Assembly: GCF_900128475.1 (NCBI RefSeq)
Contig: NZ_LT635839.1
Span: 662,807 to 726,806 of the forward strand
Length of the DNA stretch: 64,000 nucleotides
Reading direction: 5' to 3'
Source of the DNA: Mediterranea massiliensis
GTDB taxonomy: Bacteria; Bacteroidota; Bacteroidia; Bacteroidales; Bacteroidaceae
How positions within the stretch are numbered: position 1 is the first letter of the stretch; every line of letters begins with the position of its first letter. This document shows positions 35,453 through 43,508 of the stretch, piece by piece. The notes under the pieces are model-generated. The model was not told the origin of the DNA. It did no database searches and worked only from the letters and a program-made list of their open reading frames with translations. A program made the position numbers and the translations under genes.

Positions 35453-37672
35453 TTAGTCCCCGAAACGCCGTATCAGGAAGTCGGCCAGGTTGTGGGTACC
35501 CACTTCCTCGGTAGAGATGCTGCCGTCTTTCTCCACCACAACGTAATGCGGAATGCCGTTGAACTGGAAGAGCTGGCGCATGTACTTGTATTCCGTGTCC
35601 GTCAGGCGGTAGCAGGCTTCGCCTTTCAGGTGCTTCTCCACATAGTCCGTATAGGATTTCTCGGGCGATTCGGTTTCGCTGGTGATGTAGACAAACTGGA
35701 ATTCGGGATGGTTGCGGTATTGCTTGCGCAGGTCGGCTGTGGCTTGTATGCCTCCCCGGCAGGGACCGCAGGTGGTGGCCCAGAAGTCGACAAACAATAC
35801 CTTGCCCGCATGAGGAGCGATGATGCGGCGGAAGATGTCGGTCGCTTTTCCCTCGGGCAGCTGATAGGATGCAGGTCGGTTTTCGGGACACAGCTCGTCC
35901 AGCAGGTTGCGGGCCGTGGCTCGCAGGTAGGGATGGGTAAGGGTCTTCTCCACCCGGCTGAGGAAGACTTCGGCATCCTGTCGCCGCTTTAATACATTGG
36001 ACAGCGTAGAACGCAGGTTACGTACACAGGCTACCTGCCAGAGCAAGGGCGAGGGCGTGGCGCACAGGCTGTTGATAATGCTGTCTTTTTTCTCATAAAA
36101 TCTCAGTTGGAGCCGTAGCATCTTTTCGTCGCTGGGCAGAGCCTGGAAAGCTTCATCGTTCTGCATGTTTTTCTGATCCTGATAGGCTGCTGAAAGGGGA
36201 CTCATGAATTCAAAGCGGTTGATGAAGATTCCAATAGACAAATCTGCCAATGCCGACGGTTCATCCAAAGGTATCTCTTTTAGGAAATGGTAGTATGAAG
36301 CGTCGGGCTGTACCTTCAGTGCCTGGTTGGTGCTGTCTTGCTGTGCATAAAAACTGCGCATCATTTGGAAATCGAGGAAATACCTTCCTTTTTGGAGGTT
36401 CATGTGGTTGCGTATCAGCGACGCGGCTTTTTGCGAAGGGGCATAGAGGCGGCAGAGCGAGTCGGCCTGCTGTTGCCATTGGGCCACAACGGGTTTCATT
36501 TCTTCCTGGAATTGGGCAGGCGTCAGTGTCTTTTGCGCCTTGTCCTGTTTGGCGTATGGATATTCAAAATACTTGCTCAGCGTAGTGGCGAGATAAGACA
36601 GGTCGGCTCTTCTTCCCATATGGGCTGTATGAGGGAGCAGATAGCTGTTGTCGCGTGCCCGGCTGCGTGCCATGAGGTCTTCCCAGCTCAGGTAGAGGGT
36701 GACGGTGTCGCCCGGCTCGGCATAGTAGGGTATCCAGTTGTTGTTGAGTAGCAAGTTGTGGCAGATGGGATGTTGCAGGACGAATTTACACTGAAAACTA
36801 CCATCAGGCTTGATGGGAACAACCACGGGATATTCCTGACTGATGATATTGTCTTCCAGATACAGGATGCCGCTGTCGAAGCCCAGCCGCGGGTCGTAAC
36901 CGTCCAGATAGCCTTGCAGGCAGACGCTGTCGCTGCGGAAGAAGTCGTCGCCATAGCCGTTGTCGGCTTCCACGGCAGGTGTGTCGGGGCGGGTGCGGAC
37001 GTAGCGTTGCGCTTCGCCGCCGTCAAGGGCGATGAGGCAGGAACCGTCCTTGCGGGGTGTCAGCTGCAGCGTTACGGAAGAGCCGTCGGCGCGGCTTTGT
37101 GCAGCCAGTATCAGCCGTTTGCCTTTCTTGCGACATTCCTTCAGGTCGTACAGACGGTTGTTTGCGATGACGAGTGAGTCGTAGATGCCATACGCCCATC
37201 GGCCTTGTGTGTCGTCGGCAAACCAGTTGCCTTCCACCGACTTCAAGGGCTGCTTATCCTTGGGAGCGGGGACGAGCGAGATGTCATAAGTATTACCTTC
37301 CGTATCATTCGGAGCGATGAGGTGGATGGTCTGTACATCCGACGGGAGCGGCTCGAACAGTAGTACGAAATCCATTTCACCCGAGTCGGGCATGTAGGTT
37401 TCCTTTTTCAGCTCGATGCCTTCGGCGCCCGTTTGTGCATAGTGTTTACCGGTGGCGGCATCTTCCAGATAGCTGTCGCCGTTCTCCATAATCCACCAAT
37501 GCGGGCGGAAGATGGCGTGGATATAGACTTTGGTACACTCGGGCGTCCGTTCGATGCGGGTGATGTTGTGGACGCTGCCGTTGCGGGCCTTGAATGTGGG
37601 GTTCTCGATGGTTTGTGCCGTCAGCAGGAGTCCCGACAAAAGAAACAAAAGACTGCAAAAGATTTTTTTCAT
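35453..37672 (-). CDS. Exported TlpA-like thioredoxin-fold protein with large N-terminal region
   Basis: A 739-aa periplasmic protein: signal peptide (MKKIFCSLLFLLSGLLLTAQ), a long unassigned region of about 570 residues, and a C-terminal TlpA/ResA-type thioredoxin domain. The redox motif is CGPC in FVDFWATTCGPCRGG, and the cis-Pro loop is GIPHYVVV. Members reduce or exchange disulfides in exported proteins; the large N-terminal part probably gives target specificity, as in many Bacteroidetes thiol-disulfide proteins. ATG 37672 is chosen; ATG 37681 would add MNP. It is a single gene with a terminator at 35374-35408 and a possible promoter at 37720-37727. The redox partner is unknown. Confidence 0.85.
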   Translation of the reverse strand: MKKIFCSLLFLLSGLLLTAQTIENPTFKARNGSVHNITRIERTPECTKVYIHAIFRPHWWIMENGDSYLEDAATGKHYAQTGAEGIELKKETYMPDSGEMDFVLLFEPLPSDVQTIHLIAPNDTEGNTYDISLVPAPKDKQPLKSVEGNWFADDTQGRWAYGIYDSLVIANNRLYDLKECRKKGKRLILAAQSRADGSSVTLQLTPRKDGSCLIALDGGEAQRYVRTRPDTPAVEADNGYGDDFFRSDSVCLQGYLDGYDPRLGFDSGILYLEDNIISQEYPVVVPIKPDGSFQCKFVLQHPICHNLLLNNNWIPYYAEPGDTVTLYLSWEDLMARSRARDNSYLLPHTAHMGRRADLSYLATTLSKYFEYPYAKQDKAQKTLTPAQFQEEMKPVVAQWQQQADSLCRLYAPSQKAASLIRNHMNLQKGRYFLDFQMMRSFYAQQDSTNQALKVQPDASYYHFLKEIPLDEPSALADLSIGIFINRFEFMSPLSAAYQDQKNMQNDEAFQALPSDEKMLRLQLRFYEKKDSIINSLCATPSPLLWQVACVRNLRSTLSNVLKRRQDAEVFLSRVEKTLTHPYLRATARNLLDELCPENRPASYQLPEGKATDIFRRIIAPHAGKVLFVDFWATTCGPCRGGIQATADLRKQYRNHPEFQFVYITSETESPEKSYTDYVEKHLKGEACYRLTDTEYKYMRQLFQFNGIPHYVVVEKDGSISTEEVGTHNLADFLIRRFGD

Positions 37673-37719
37673 TGGGTTCATATGGTATCAGTGTTGATTA
37701 TGTGTACTTGATTTTCGTA

Positions 37720-37727
37720 CAAAAGTA
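37720..37727 (-). promoter_or_regulatory. Possible -7 element for the TlpA-like gene
   Basis: On the minus strand TACTTTTG (37727-37720) fits TAnnTTTG, about 48 bases before the start codon. The -33 is not clear. Confidence 0.45.
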
Positions 37728-37782
37728 AGGATTCTTTTCAGACAACCTTCGGAAGGGGTGTTAACTTAACATAGATTAATCC

Positions 37783-37812
37783 TTTACATACGCATCTTTT
37801 TTTGTAACTTTG
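37783..37812 (+). promoter_or_regulatory. Probable promoter of gpmI
   Basis: TTTA (37783-37786), 18 bases, then TAACTTTG (37805-37812). It fits the Bacteroidetes consensus with one mismatch in the -33 and lies 46 bases before the ATG. Confidence 0.65.
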
Positions 37813-37858
37813 CGGTCGGAAAATAAGATTGATTCAAACTTTAAATACTTTAAGCATT

Positions 37859-39376
37859 ATGGCAAAGAAAGCTCTTTTAATGATTCTCGATGGTTGGGGT
37901 TGTGGCGACCATCAGAAGGATGACGTGATCTTCAACACTCCCACGCCTTACTGGGACAGTCTGTTGGCCAACTATCCGCACTCACAGCTCCAGGCGAGCG
38001 GCGAGAACGTAGGTTTGCCCGACGGTCAGATGGGTAACTCCGAAGTGGGCCACCTGAACATCGGTGCCGGACGCATCGTTTATCAGGACCTCGTGAAAAT
38101 CAACCGTGCCTGCGCCGACGGCAGCATCCTGAAGAACAAGGAGATTGTTTCCGCTTTCTCTTACGCCAAGGAACATGGCAAGAACATCCACTTCATGGGT
38201 CTGACCTCGAACGGCGGCGTACACTCTTCGTTCGACCACCTGTTCAAGCTCTGCGACATCGCCAATGAATATGGCCTGCAGGACACTACCTTCATCCACT
38301 GCTTCATGGACGGCCGTGATACCGACCCGAAGAGCGGCAAGGGCTTCATCGAGCAGCTGACCGCCCACTGCGCACAGTCGGCCGGACGCATCGCCAGCAT
38401 CGTGGGCCGCTTCTACGCCATGGACCGCGACAAGCGTTGGGAGCGTATCAAGGAGGCTTACGACCTGCTCGTCAACGGACAGGGCAAGGTGGCTACCGAC
38501 ATGGTACAGGCCATGCAGGAGTCTTACGACGAAGGCGTGACCGACGAGTTCATCAAGCCGATCGTAAACGGCTCGTTTGACGGCACCATCAAGGAAGGCG
38601 ACGTGGTCATCTTCTTCAACTACCGCAACGACCGCGCCAAGGAGCTGACCATCGTACTGACCCAGCAGGATATGCCGGAGCAGGGCATGCACACCATCCC
38701 CGGCCTGCAATACTACTGCATGACGCCCTACGACGCATCGTTCAAGGGCGTACACATCCTCTTCGACAAGGAGAACGTGCAGAATACGCTGGGCGAATAC
38801 CTGGCCAACAACGGCAAGACGCAGCTCCACATCGCCGAGACGGAGAAGTATGCGCACGTCACCTTCTTCTTCAACGGCGGCCGTGAAACTCCGTATGCCA
38901 ACGAAGACCGCATCCTCGTTCCCTCGCCCAAGGTTGCCACGTACGACCTGAAGCCCGAGATGAGCGCCTACGAAGTGAAGGACAAGCTGGTGGAGGCTAT
39001 CGGCACGCAGAAGTACGACTTCATCGTGGTGAACTACGCCAACGGCGACATGGTGGGCCACACGGGCGTTTATGCAGCCATCGAGAAGGCAGTCGTTGCC
39101 ATCGACAACTGCGTCCGCGATACCGTTGAGGCTGCCAAGGCCAACGGCTACGAGGTGATCATCATTGCCGACCACGGCAATGCCGACCACGCTCTGAACG
39201 CCGACGGTACGCCCAACACCGCCCACTCGCTGAATCCTGTTCCCTTCGTTTACGTGACGGAGAACAAGAACGCCAAGGTAGAGAACGGTGTGCTGGCCGA
39301 CGTAGCTCCGTCCATCCTCCACATCCTCGGCATGCCTCAGCCCGCCGAGATGACCGGCAAGGACTTGATTAAGTAA
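37859..39376 (+). CDS. gpmI: 2,3-bisphosphoglycerate-independent phosphoglycerate mutase
   Basis: GpmI (505 aa) interconverts 3- and 2-phosphoglycerate in glycolysis, using two Mn2+ ions and a phosphoserine intermediate. ATG 37859 gives the family start KKALLMILDGWG with the first metal Asp; a TTG at 37829 in the same frame was not used. The nucleophile Ser is in GQMGNSEVGHLNIGAGR. Other markers are FMDGRDTDPKSG, FFNYRNDRAKEL, NYANGDMVGHTG (metal Asp and His) and ADHGNADH (metal Asp and His). It is a single gene with a clear promoter and terminator, and with codon use of a strongly expressed gene. Confidence 0.97.
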   Translation: MAKKALLMILDGWGCGDHQKDDVIFNTPTPYWDSLLANYPHSQLQASGENVGLPDGQMGNSEVGHLNIGAGRIVYQDLVKINRACADGSILKNKEIVSAFSYAKEHGKNIHFMGLTSNGGVHSSFDHLFKLCDIANEYGLQDTTFIHCFMDGRDTDPKSGKGFIEQLTAHCAQSAGRIASIVGRFYAMDRDKRWERIKEAYDLLVNGQGKVATDMVQAMQESYDEGVTDEFIKPIVNGSFDGTIKEGDVVIFFNYRNDRAKELTIVLTQQDMPEQGMHTIPGLQYYCMTPYDASFKGVHILFDKENVQNTLGEYLANNGKTQLHIAETEKYAHVTFFFNGGRETPYANEDRILVPSPKVATYDLKPEMSAYEVKDKLVEAIGTQKYDFIVVNYANGDMVGHTGVYAAIEKAVVAIDNCVRDTVEAAKANGYEVIIIADHGNADHALNADGTPNTAHSLNPVPFVYVTENKNAKVENGVLADVAPSILHILGMPQPAEMTGKDLIK

Positions 39377-39403
39377 TTGATCGGAAGATTATAAATGAAT
39401 AGA

Positions 39404-39455
39404 GGGCAGGCAGAAGGTGCTGATGAAAAGATTCCTTCTGTCTGCCCTTGTATTT
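39404..39455 (+). terminator. Terminator of gpmI
   Basis: GGGCAGGCAGAAGG (39404-39417) pairs with CCTTCTGTCTGCCC (39434-39447), 14 bp with one G-T pair, followed by TTGTATTTTA. Confidence 0.88.
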
Positions 39456-39494
39456 TATAAGGATTGTCTTTATTCACAAAGGGCATTGTTTACC

Positions 39495-39627
39495 CCGTTT
39501 GTACTGTCAGTTTAAAGCCTTTGTACTGTCAGTTTACTCCGTTTAAACTGCCAGTTTAGTCCGTTTAAACTGTTGGTTTATCCGCATTAAACTGAGAGTT
39601 TATTTTCTGTAAACTGAAATAAACTGA
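39495..39627. repeat. 22-nt-period palindromic repeat array B
   Basis: Units start at 39495, 39518, 39539, 39561 and 39582 (21 to 23 bases each), with a decayed sixth ending near 39627. The unit begins CCGTTT and contains a dyad of AAACTG and CAGTTT; in unit 3 this is TAAACTGCCAGTTTA, a perfect 7-bp dyad about one central base. The sequence is unrelated to arrays A, C and D. Confidence 0.85.
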
Positions 39628-39701
39628 TATATATTTGATTTATAACGGTTTATGCAAGCGACCGATTGTGAAGAAAGACTTTGATAAAAGAACGGTAATT
39701 T

Positions 39702-40283
39702 ATGATACAGATAGACGATGTAGTGGTAAGTCTCGACGTGCTGCGCGAGAAGTTTCTGTGCGACCTGTCGGCCTGCAAGGGCGAGTGTTGCATCGAGGGA
39801 GATGCCGGAGCGCCGGTAGAACTGGACGAAGTGGAGAAGCTCGAAGAAGTGCTCCCCGTGATATGGGACGACCTCAGCCCCGAAGCGCGGGCCGTCATCG
39901 ACCGTCAGGGGGTGGTGTATACCGACTGTGAGGGCGACCTCGTCACGTCCATTGTCAACAACAAGGATTGTGTCTTCACCTGCTACGACAACCGTGGCTG
40001 CTGCTATTGCGCCATCGAGAAAGCCTTTCGCGAAGGCAAGACCGACTTCTACAAGCCCGTTTCCTGTCACCTCTATCCCATCCGCGTGGGCGACTACGGT
40101 CCCTACAAGGCAGTGAACTACCACCGCTGGGACGTCTGCAAGGCCGCCGTCCTGCTGGGGCGCAAGGAGAATGTGCCTGTCTATAAGTTCCTGCGCGAAC
40201 CCCTCGTCCGCAAGTTCGGCGAGGCGTGGTACAAGGAACTGGAGATCGCGGCGGAGGAGCTGGAGAAGCAGGGGATGTTGTAA
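39702..40283 (+). CDS. DUF3109 family cysteine-rich protein
   Basis: A 193-aa cytosolic protein with many Cys residues in YkgJ-like groups: CDLSACKGECC (about 16-26), DCVFTCYDNRGCCYCAIEKAF (about 88-108) and SCHLYPIR (about 120-127). The pattern suggests binding of zinc, iron or an Fe-S cluster. The family (PF11307) is found in Bacteroidetes and has no assigned reaction. A small lipoprotein gene follows 19 bases after its stop, but I cannot link the two functionally. Confidence 0.88.
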   Translation: MIQIDDVVVSLDVLREKFLCDLSACKGECCIEGDAGAPVELDEVEKLEEVLPVIWDDLSPEARAVIDRQGVVYTDCEGDLVTSIVNNKDCVFTCYDNRGCCYCAIEKAFREGKTDFYKPVSCHLYPIRVGDYGPYKAVNYHRWDVCKAAVLLGRKENVPVYKFLREPLVRKFGEAWYKELEIAAEELEKQGML

Positions 40284-40302
40284 CAGATGAAGTAAGGAAG
40301 TG

Positions 40303-40968
40303 ATGGCACGTTGCTGGAGTTTGTTTCTGTTGGCATTATGTCTGTTCATGCTTTCGTGTGAACAGGGAAAGGATTGTCCGAAAGAGGAATCAGAGCTGGA
40401 GTTGTCTCCGATTATGAATTTGTTGAAGAATGGTGCTTGTGAAGAATGGATTGGAAGAGACCCGGCGGTTGGTAAGAAAAACTACCTATCGGGCTGGTCC
40501 TTAAAAGAGCATTATGGCAGCGTCCGCCAAGAGAATGAAATTGTGTACGAAGGTGTTTCGTCTGCACGTATGTCCTCTCCTGAGAAAGGAATCACGGCGA
40601 GTATCAGTCAGAGTGTTGGAGTCTCTCCCGGTCATACAATCCGCATCCGTTTTCATTATTACATAGAAGAGTCCTGTACAGGAACCAAACCGCGCATGTA
40701 TTGTTATTTTCGTGAGGGTGGTTCTGATAACATTCCAAACGATGTCTTGTCTACATTTTATGATGATGCGACCTGGGGTATCATAAGGGGAGGCGGTTAC
40801 GGTTTGTCTTCTTTTCCGTTGGAGTACGGTGAATGGCAGTTGTTCGATTATACGATACAGGTGCCTGCCATTGCTCATTCTTTTGTATTTGAGATACATA
40901 GCTATGCGGGCACAACGATGTACGTAGACGATTGTTGGGTAGTAGATCTCGATATGTATAATGAATGA
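40303..40968 (+). CDS. Hypothetical lipoprotein with a carbohydrate-binding-like beta-sandwich
   Basis: A 221-aa lipoprotein (lipobox MLSC, Cys19). After a short Glu-rich linker the rest looks like one galactose-binding-type jelly roll: LLKNGACEEW, YEGVSSARM, GHTIRIRFHYYIEE, EWQLFDYTIQVPAIAHSFVFEI and the terminal MYVDDCWVVDL. This order (N-G-x-E-W near the start, V-D-D-x-x-V at the end) is common in CBM-like modules of exported Bacteroidetes proteins. The start at 40303 follows AAGGAAG. Its ligand is unknown; it is not next to any CAZyme in this window. Confidence 0.65.
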   Translation: MARCWSLFLLALCLFMLSCEQGKDCPKEESELELSPIMNLLKNGACEEWIGRDPAVGKKNYLSGWSLKEHYGSVRQENEIVYEGVSSARMSSPEKGITASISQSVGVSPGHTIRIRFHYYIEESCTGTKPRMYCYFREGGSDNIPNDVLSTFYDDATWGIIRGGGYGLSSFPLEYGEWQLFDYTIQVPAIAHSFVFEIHSYAGTTMYVDDCWVVDLDMYNE

Positions 40969-41037
40969 ATCAATAGTGATGGATAGTTTGCTTGTCTGGC
41001 TTTTTATCCTTCTGGGCCTGCTTGTAATCTTCGCACG

Positions 41038-42387
41038 TCATTCTGCATTGATATACATCTCTTCCAGGTTCAGTGTGACGCGGCGGAACCGCTCCAGCAG
41101 TCCCAATCCGATAATGCCGTCTATATCGCTGATGCCGAACAGATTGCCGACAGACTGTCCCGTGCGAAGGTCGAGTCCTGTGCTGACGTGTACGTCGTCC
41201 AGCGTCGCCTGTCCCTGTCCGATGCGGTAGGTGATGCGCGGCATGCGGTAGGTCTTTTGCTTGCTCACGCCTCCGACGCCAGCCATGCGGAGCGAGTCGG
41301 GTTGGCCCTGTACCTCCACCTGTGTGCGGTGGGCGGCATACCAGCGGGCGGTCAGGTCGCTGCCATACGAGCCCGTGTCGAGGTGCATGTATATCGGGTG
41401 CCCCTCGTCGTCGCGGCTCTCCACCCGCAGGCCTTCGCTGTCCGTGCGCAGCAAGTTGCTGCTGTTCAGTGGATTGGGTGTCGGCGTGGCGGGAATCACC
41501 AGTTCGCGGTGTTCAAAATCAAACTGCACTTCTTTCATGCTCAGCATAATGGGGAGGCCGATGACGGGCTGGAGCATCCCTCCGACGCTGTCGGCTTCGG
41601 CATCGCCCGTGCGTGTATCGACAATCAGAAAGGGAACATTCTGCCACGCCATCGGGCCGATGCGCAGCGTGTCGGCTATAGCGATGCGTCCCTGCTGCCT
41701 GCCGATGCCCTGCATGTCGATGGTGATTTCGGTCTGTCGCAGACCACACGCTTCGGCCTGGCGGCTGCTGATGATGTTCATGCCGGCACCCGTGTCGAAC
41801 ACAACCGGTTCGTTTGTACCGTTGATGCGTGCATCCAGCATCAGGAAGTGCCCCTGCTTCTTGTATCCTTGGTGCATGTCGTCGTTGAACGTGAAGGGGA
41901 GGCGGTATTCGCCTGTCGGATGAAGCGGGCGGCAGAGGGGCGACTCGTGGGCATACATGGTGTAGAGGTCGGCCGCCTTGAGGATAGAGGCCGTGGTGGC
42001 GGTGTCCACGCCCTGTGCCTGCAACTGCTGGGCCAGGCTTTGCATCAGTGCGGCAGCTTCTTCGTATCGGCCGCAGCGCGTCAGGTTGGTAGCCATCAGT
42101 GCTGCCATGTTCACGGAGTTTTGTCCACCTATTTCTTCCTGATGTTCGTTCAGCACTGTGCCGATGGCGACGCAAGCCGAGTCGGGGCGGTTGAAGTAGT
42201 GGGCCGTCATGGCCGTTCCCATCCAGTAGAGCAAGGGGCTGACGGAGTCACGAGGCGTTTCGTCCATTGTTCGTTTCAGCTCGAACCAGTTGCTTTCATT
42301 GATCAGGGTGCCGATGTGCTGGTCGGCGGTTTGTGCGGAGACGGTTTGTACGGTGGCAAGGCAGAGGGCCAGGAGTAATTTCTTCAT
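41038..42387 (-). CDS. Exported retropepsin-like aspartyl protease family protein
   Basis: A 449-aa exported protein with a signal peptide (to about SAQ, residue 19). An N-terminal helical TPR-like region (about 20-160) is followed by two retropepsin-like lobes. Each lobe has its own active-site-type motif: VVFDTGAGMNIIS near residue 200 and HLDTGSYGSDLT near residue 335. Two motifs in one chain suggest an internal pseudo-dimer in place of a homodimer. The C-terminal IDGIIGLGLLERFRR is a typical strand-turn of the fold. Proteolysis in the periplasm or outer membrane is inferred from the motif; substrates are unknown. It is a single gene with a terminator of the upstream unit before it. Confidence 0.85.
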   Translation of the reverse strand: MKKLLLALCLATVQTVSAQTADQHIGTLINESNWFELKRTMDETPRDSVSPLLYWMGTAMTAHYFNRPDSACVAIGTVLNEHQEEIGGQNSVNMAALMATNLTRCGRYEEAAALMQSLAQQLQAQGVDTATTASILKAADLYTMYAHESPLCRPLHPTGEYRLPFTFNDDMHQGYKKQGHFLMLDARINGTNEPVVFDTGAGMNIISSRQAEACGLRQTEITIDMQGIGRQQGRIAIADTLRIGPMAWQNVPFLIVDTRTGDAEADSVGGMLQPVIGLPIMLSMKEVQFDFEHRELVIPATPTPNPLNSSNLLRTDSEGLRVESRDDEGHPIYMHLDTGSYGSDLTARWYAAHRTQVEVQGQPDSLRMAGVGGVSKQKTYRMPRITYRIGQGQATLDDVHVSTGLDLRTGQSVGNLFGISDIDGIIGLGLLERFRRVTLNLEEMYINAE

Positions 42388-42479
42388 GATGTCGTCGTTT
42401 GGAGTTTTCAGACCAAAGATGACAATTTTGCTTCAGCGTGCCAAGGAATCAGTCTTATTTAGTCTTAACAGGCCGGAAA

Positions 42480-42520
42480 AAGAGGGGCGCCGGAGCGGGA
42501 GCATGTCTTCCGTTCCGGCG
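42480..42520 (-). terminator. Terminator of the DUF2582 gene pair
   Basis: CGCCGGAGCGG (42488-42498) pairs with CCGTTCCGGCG (42510-42520) with one G-T pair. On the minus strand CCCCTCTTTTTC follows the stem. Confidence 0.8.
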
Positions 42521-42624
42521 TGTTCGTTCACTTCCATCGTTCCGCTCTGCGTCGCACCGCGGTGTGGAGCCATGGCACATTTCAATTCTTTCAAAGGCAG
42601 GTCCAGGTCCTGTGGCAGGGCATG

Positions 42625-42843
42625 TCAGAAGTACACGTTGACAGAGAGATAAAGGTACTCCGTGTTGTCCTTGTCTGTTTCGAAGTAGACTTTGTCCTCT
42701 CTTGCCAGCCAGCCGATGGCGGCGTTCAAGTCCCTGTCCGTCAGTCCGGAGGCGGTTTTCAGGTCTTCATAACTCCATCGCTTGCCGTTGTTCAGCAGTC
42801 GCCAGACGATGCCTGCATTGTTTCCAATGGTACTTTTATCCAT
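42625..42843 (-). CDS. Winged-helix protein, DUF2582 family, copy 1
   Basis: A 72-aa cytosolic protein with the winged-helix fold of PF10771. Markers are IGNNAGIVWRLLNNG, WSYEDLKTASGLTDRDLNAAIGWLARE (the helix-turn-helix part) and a two-stranded wing with KVYFETD. The upstream gene (42847-43074) is a paralogue with 3 bases between them, so they form one transcript with a terminator after this copy. The family is thought to bind DNA because of its fold, but no target has been established. Confidence 0.85.
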   Translation of the reverse strand: MDKSTIGNNAGIVWRLLNNGKRWSYEDLKTASGLTDRDLNAAIGWLAREDKVYFETDKDNTEYLYLSVNVYF

Positions 42844-42846
42844 AAT

Positions 42847-43074
42847 TCAACCGATATAATAGTTTAACTCGATGTATATGATGTTTCTTCTTCCGACTTT
42901 GGTCTCATCTATCGTCAGTTTGCCTTCACGGGCCAGCCAACCGATGGCCGCATTGATGTCTCTGTCCGGCAGCCCGGTCGCCTTCTTGATTTCCAGATAG
43001 TCCCATTTCCGGTTCTCACTCTGGAGCAGTCTCCAGATGATTCCTGCGTTTTCGCCGATACTTTGTACATTCAT
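42847..43074 (-). CDS. Winged-helix protein, DUF2582 family, copy 2
   Basis: A 75-aa paralogue of the gene at 42625-42843; both share GLxDRDxNAAIGWLARE. ATG 43074 (MNVQSIGENAG) matches family length. An in-frame ATG at 43188 would give 113 aa and has AAAGGG upstream, so a longer form cannot be excluded; the promoter-like sequence at 43256-43286 lies before both. It is the first gene of the pair. Confidence 0.82.
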   Translation of the reverse strand: MNVQSIGENAGIIWRLLQSENRKWDYLEIKKATGLPDRDINAAIGWLAREGKLTIDETKVGRRNIIYIELNYYIG

Positions 43075-43255
43075 AAGCAAAAAATTTAAGAGGTTAATTT
43101 TATGTCTTATCTTGTTTACTGGCATCCCGTATGCCTTTCCTTCAGCAAAAATCAGCTGGAAGGTCGTCCGTTTTGTCCCATGTCCCAATTTCCCTTTCCT
43201 GTGTCGGATATTGAACTTTTGTCATGGATAAACTGTTTCTTCCAGCAATCTGTTA

Positions 43256-43286
43256 CAAAATTATACTTTTCTTTTAATAAAACAAT
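43256..43286 (-). promoter_or_regulatory. Probable promoter of the DUF2582 pair
   Basis: On the minus strand ATTG (43286-43283), 19 bases, then TAATTTTG (43263-43256). It fits TTTG-N19-TAnnTTTG with one mismatch. The leader to ATG 43074 would be about 175 bases. Confidence 0.55.
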
Positions 43287-43428
43287 TTTATTCTCTCTTT
43301 TTTCTTGAAAACTTCTGTTCTTTGACCGATTTTGTGCCGGCGGGTATGGGTTGTCGGGGAGTCATTTTGCAAGAATGTTTCAGGGGAGGTCACAGAAGGC
43401 GGATTTACGTTTCGGGGGAGTATTGAAA

Positions 43429-43471
43429 GAAAAAGTCCCGGCCGGCAGGATTTTCCTGCTGCTCCGGGACT
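43429..43471 (-). terminator. Terminator of gyrB
   Basis: AGTCCCGG (43434-43441) pairs with CCGGGACT (43464-43471), with an inner GCAGGA/TCCTGC stem. On the minus strand TTTTTC follows. Confidence 0.85.
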
Positions 43472-43508
43472 GCTTCAGTTGTAAGATGTGAGGTTGGTAA
43501 ATAATAAA

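Larger units (their letters stand above)
39377..39701. other. Intergenic region between gpmI and the DUF3109 gene
   Basis: This 325-base gap contains the gpmI terminator (39404-39455) and the 22-nt array B (39495-39627). The remainder before 39702 is AT-rich; no clear promoter consensus was found. Confidence 0.8.
43075..43508. other. Intergenic region between the DUF2582 pair and gyrB
   Basis: This 434-base gap contains the possible promoter and long leader of the DUF2582 pair (43075-43286) and the gyrB terminator (43434-43471). I see no other gene. Confidence 0.75.

Noticed and set aside
37982..39322. 446-aa ORF on the minus strand opposite gpmI
   Set aside because: Shadow frame of gpmI with low-complexity Val/His composition.
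40961..41230. 89-aa ORF after the small lipoprotein gene
   Set aside because: It overlaps the end of the retropepsin-like gene and has no recognisable features after its first hydrophobic stretch.
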